Position numbers and translations under genes: made by a program. A model generated the notes under the pieces. That model made no database searches. It was given only the letters and a program-made list of their open reading frames with translations, and was not told the origin of the DNA. Below, one piece after another: positions 62,359 to 64,000 of a stretch of 64,000 bases of DNA (position 1 is its first letter; each line of letters opens with the position of its first letter). Source of the stretch: Tritrichomonas musculus (taxonomy: Eukaryota > Parabasalia > Tritrichomonadida > Tritrichomonadidae); contig JAPFFF010000009.1 in the NCBI GenBank assembly GCA_039105265.1, forward strand, positions 1,488,001-1,552,000, written 5' to 3'.

Positions 62359-64000
62359 TCACGTATTTATATTTTTGACAATTGAAATCATATAATTAGC
62401 AAAAGCAGTAAAAGTATTAGAATCACCTTTTCTCAATATAAATCTAGTATTAATTGTTTCTTCATCAAGGGACTGCGCTTCAATTTCAGTATAAATAATA
62501 CCATCTTTTCCCTTTATGAAAAGGTGAGTTGGATCAGGATGTAACATTTTAACATCTTTCGTACTGAGAGCTTTTTGAATTGTCGTCATAATATTACAAA
62601 GTTTAATACCAACTAATTTTACATCAAGTTCGCTTAAAATGTCACTTTTAATTTCATCAACAAATTCCCATCCAGGTCTTGTTGCCAAAGAATTTAGTTC
62701 TACTGTTTCTTGAGCATTGGAAAGATGACGATGGAAAGGATCACTGCCTGAATTCGTTGGACTATCAATTTTGTTTAAATCATTACTATCTAGTGAAAAA
62801 TTAGATAAAGTATGCATGATTGAACTATCATCTAATTGAGGTTGTTGAAGTTGTGAACTAGGAATAGCTTTAATATTAGAATCTTCCTTTGATTGAATAC
62901 TAACTTCACTTTTAACTTCACTTTTTGAATTTTGCTCGCTTTCTTGCTTTGGTCTGGAAACTGATATTGATCGTTCCCATGGAAGCTGTTCCATATCAAG
63001 GTGACTCGATAACATAGAAACGATAACTTTTGGTAGATTATGCGATTTACTTTTGAGTTCGCTAATAAATTGATCATGGCTGAGTGAACAAAGTTTGTCA
63101 ATCATACACATTACTTCAGATGGTATATTTAAAAGTTCATCGACTTCAACTGAAAGAGGTGATGGAAGGATATAATCATCAGGAAGCCCCCATCTAAAAC
63201 ATGGATGTTTCTTAATCTGACTAATAGTTATTCGTTTTTTAGGATCAACTGTTAGCATTTTTTTGAGTAAATCTTTTATTTTTGGGTCAAATTCTGGTAT
63301 TGAAAAAGTACCTCGCTGTATCTTTGCTTTTAGACGGCTTGGCGAATCATCTTCAAAAGGTAAATATCCCTGAATATTAGTTATTTAAATAAATAGCATT
63401 TTAAAGCAATTTAATTAATTCATTAGAAAGATAAAAATCTATTTTTCAAAATGAATCAATTCAAGTAAAAATTGAATTGATCACATTGAAAAAAGACATC
63501 AAAAAAGAATCAATTTAAAATCGCTATAAAATGCGCTAAAAAAAACATACAGCTACAAGTGCAAATAAAATAATCCCAATACTCCATACATCAGCAGCTT
63601 TTCCATCATATGGTTTGGCCGAAATAACTTCTGGAGCAGCATAGTGAACTGAACCACATGCATCTGTTAATAATTCAGAACTAACCCATCTTGCAAAACC
63701 AAAATCTGCTATTTTAATTCGCATTGCATTATCAAGCAGAATATTTTCGGGTTTAAGGTCTCGATGACAAATTCCGTGAAGATGAAGATATTCAATTGCA
63801 AAAATAATCTGTCTGAAAAATTCAAGTGCTTTATCAGCACATAGAAATCTGTTAATTACCAAATAATCAAAAAGTTGGCCTGATTCGGCATATTCTAAAA
63901 ATATGTATAAATGATTTTCGCTTTCTAGAACATCAACTAGTTTAATAATATTCGGATGCTTAACAAGACGCATTAATGCAATTTCTCGCTGAACTTTTGG
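62359..64000 (-). CDS. AMPK/SNF1-like protein kinase (CAMKL), one intron, 5' end off-window
   Basis: Two exons on the minus strand, join of 63551-64000 (partial, runs off the right edge) and 62359-63369, give about 487 visible codons. The kinase domain shows REIALMRLVKHPNIIKLVDV, CHRDLKPENIL, IADFGFAR, a T-loop TDACGSVHYAAPEVIS and, after the intron, GYLPFEDDSPS and RITISQIKKHPCF. These are the marks of SNF1/AMPK/BRSK-type kinases; all catalytic residues are intact. After a Ser-rich linker the end (about the last 90 residues: GIKLCNIMTTIQKALSTKDV, then TRFILRKGDSNTFTAFANYM) resembles the KA1 domain of this group, which binds membranes or regulates the kinase. The N-terminal lobe start is missing only because the window ends. 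Confidence 0.9.
63370..63550 (-). other. Spliceosomal intron, 181 bp
   Basis: On the minus strand it begins GTATGT (63550-63545) and ends ACTAATATTCAG (63381-63370). This is the parabasalid intron plan, with a branch site ACTAA(C/T) fused to the acceptor CAG within 12 bases. Removing it joins FALVA to GYLPFEDD in phase 0, restoring the kinase sequence; read through, the frame ends at once in VCFF-stop. Confidence 0.93.

Noticed and set aside
1-64000. Polinton/Maverick, retroelement, CRISPR, rRNA or tRNA content
   Set aside because: No polymerase B, integrase, capsid, reverse transcriptase, repeat-spacer array or RNA-gene signature was recognised on reading both strands; tRNA genes in particular could be missed without a search tool.

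Overview
The window is AT-rich nuclear DNA from a single-celled eukaryote, most likely a parabasalid of the Tritrichomonas type. The clues are mostly intronless genes with short spacers, a very long kinase plus Sel1-repeat protein of the kind expanded in trichomonads, a ciliary transport gene (IFT74), many TIR DNA transposons (Mutator, pogo, mariner), and one short intron with parabasalid-style ends (GTATGT at the 5' end, ACTAATATTCAG at the 3' end). The species is inferred; nothing in the window names it.

Layout. 1-6.0 kb is repeat-rich and holds a well-preserved Mutator-like element (2191-4500, 8-bp target duplication) and a 603-bp TIR element (5186-5788). 6.0-30.1 kb is the gene-dense part: eIF2-beta, a giant kinase/Sel1 protein, two unassigned proteins, a small four-TM protein, a Ras-like GTPase, a DnaJ-thioredoxin ER protein, a PDI-like protein, an LRR protein resembling XRRA1, IFT74, the ribosome assembly factor BRX1 and a SEL1L/HRD3-like protein. 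The last six of these lie on the plus strand in a row. 30.1-47.4 kb is a transposon graveyard: at least seven TIR elements, three minisatellites, decayed genes, a 4.1-kb pogo-type element with perfect 35-bp termini, and a nest in which that element and an 8-bp-TSD element both sit inside a Mutator transposase relic. Two paralogous charged coiled-coil genes lie at its right side. 47.8-64.0 kb returns to housekeeping genes: a PAP2 phosphatase and a GT-C-like membrane protein from one short divergent promoter, ribosomal protein uL11 (RPL12), a PPP-family phosphatase with a long tail, a small unknown gene, a decayed kinase locus, an HSP110/GRP170-type ER chaperone with a huge charged extension, and an intron-bearing AMPK-like kinase that runs off the right edge.

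Functionally, four genes point to ER folding and quality control (DnaJ-thioredoxin, PDI-like, SEL1L-like, GRP170-like). Two make or start ribosomes (BRX1, uL11) together with eIF2-beta, and one or two are ciliary. No CRISPR, rRNA or tRNA gene was recognised. I found no convincing wholly new multi-gene system. The most unusual items are the long pogo element with a second decayed gene, the GC-rich palindrome island at 43.0-43.2 kb, the GRP170 extension, the kinase/Sel1 protein with altered catalytic motifs, and the disordered protein with a possible capping-protein-binding motif.
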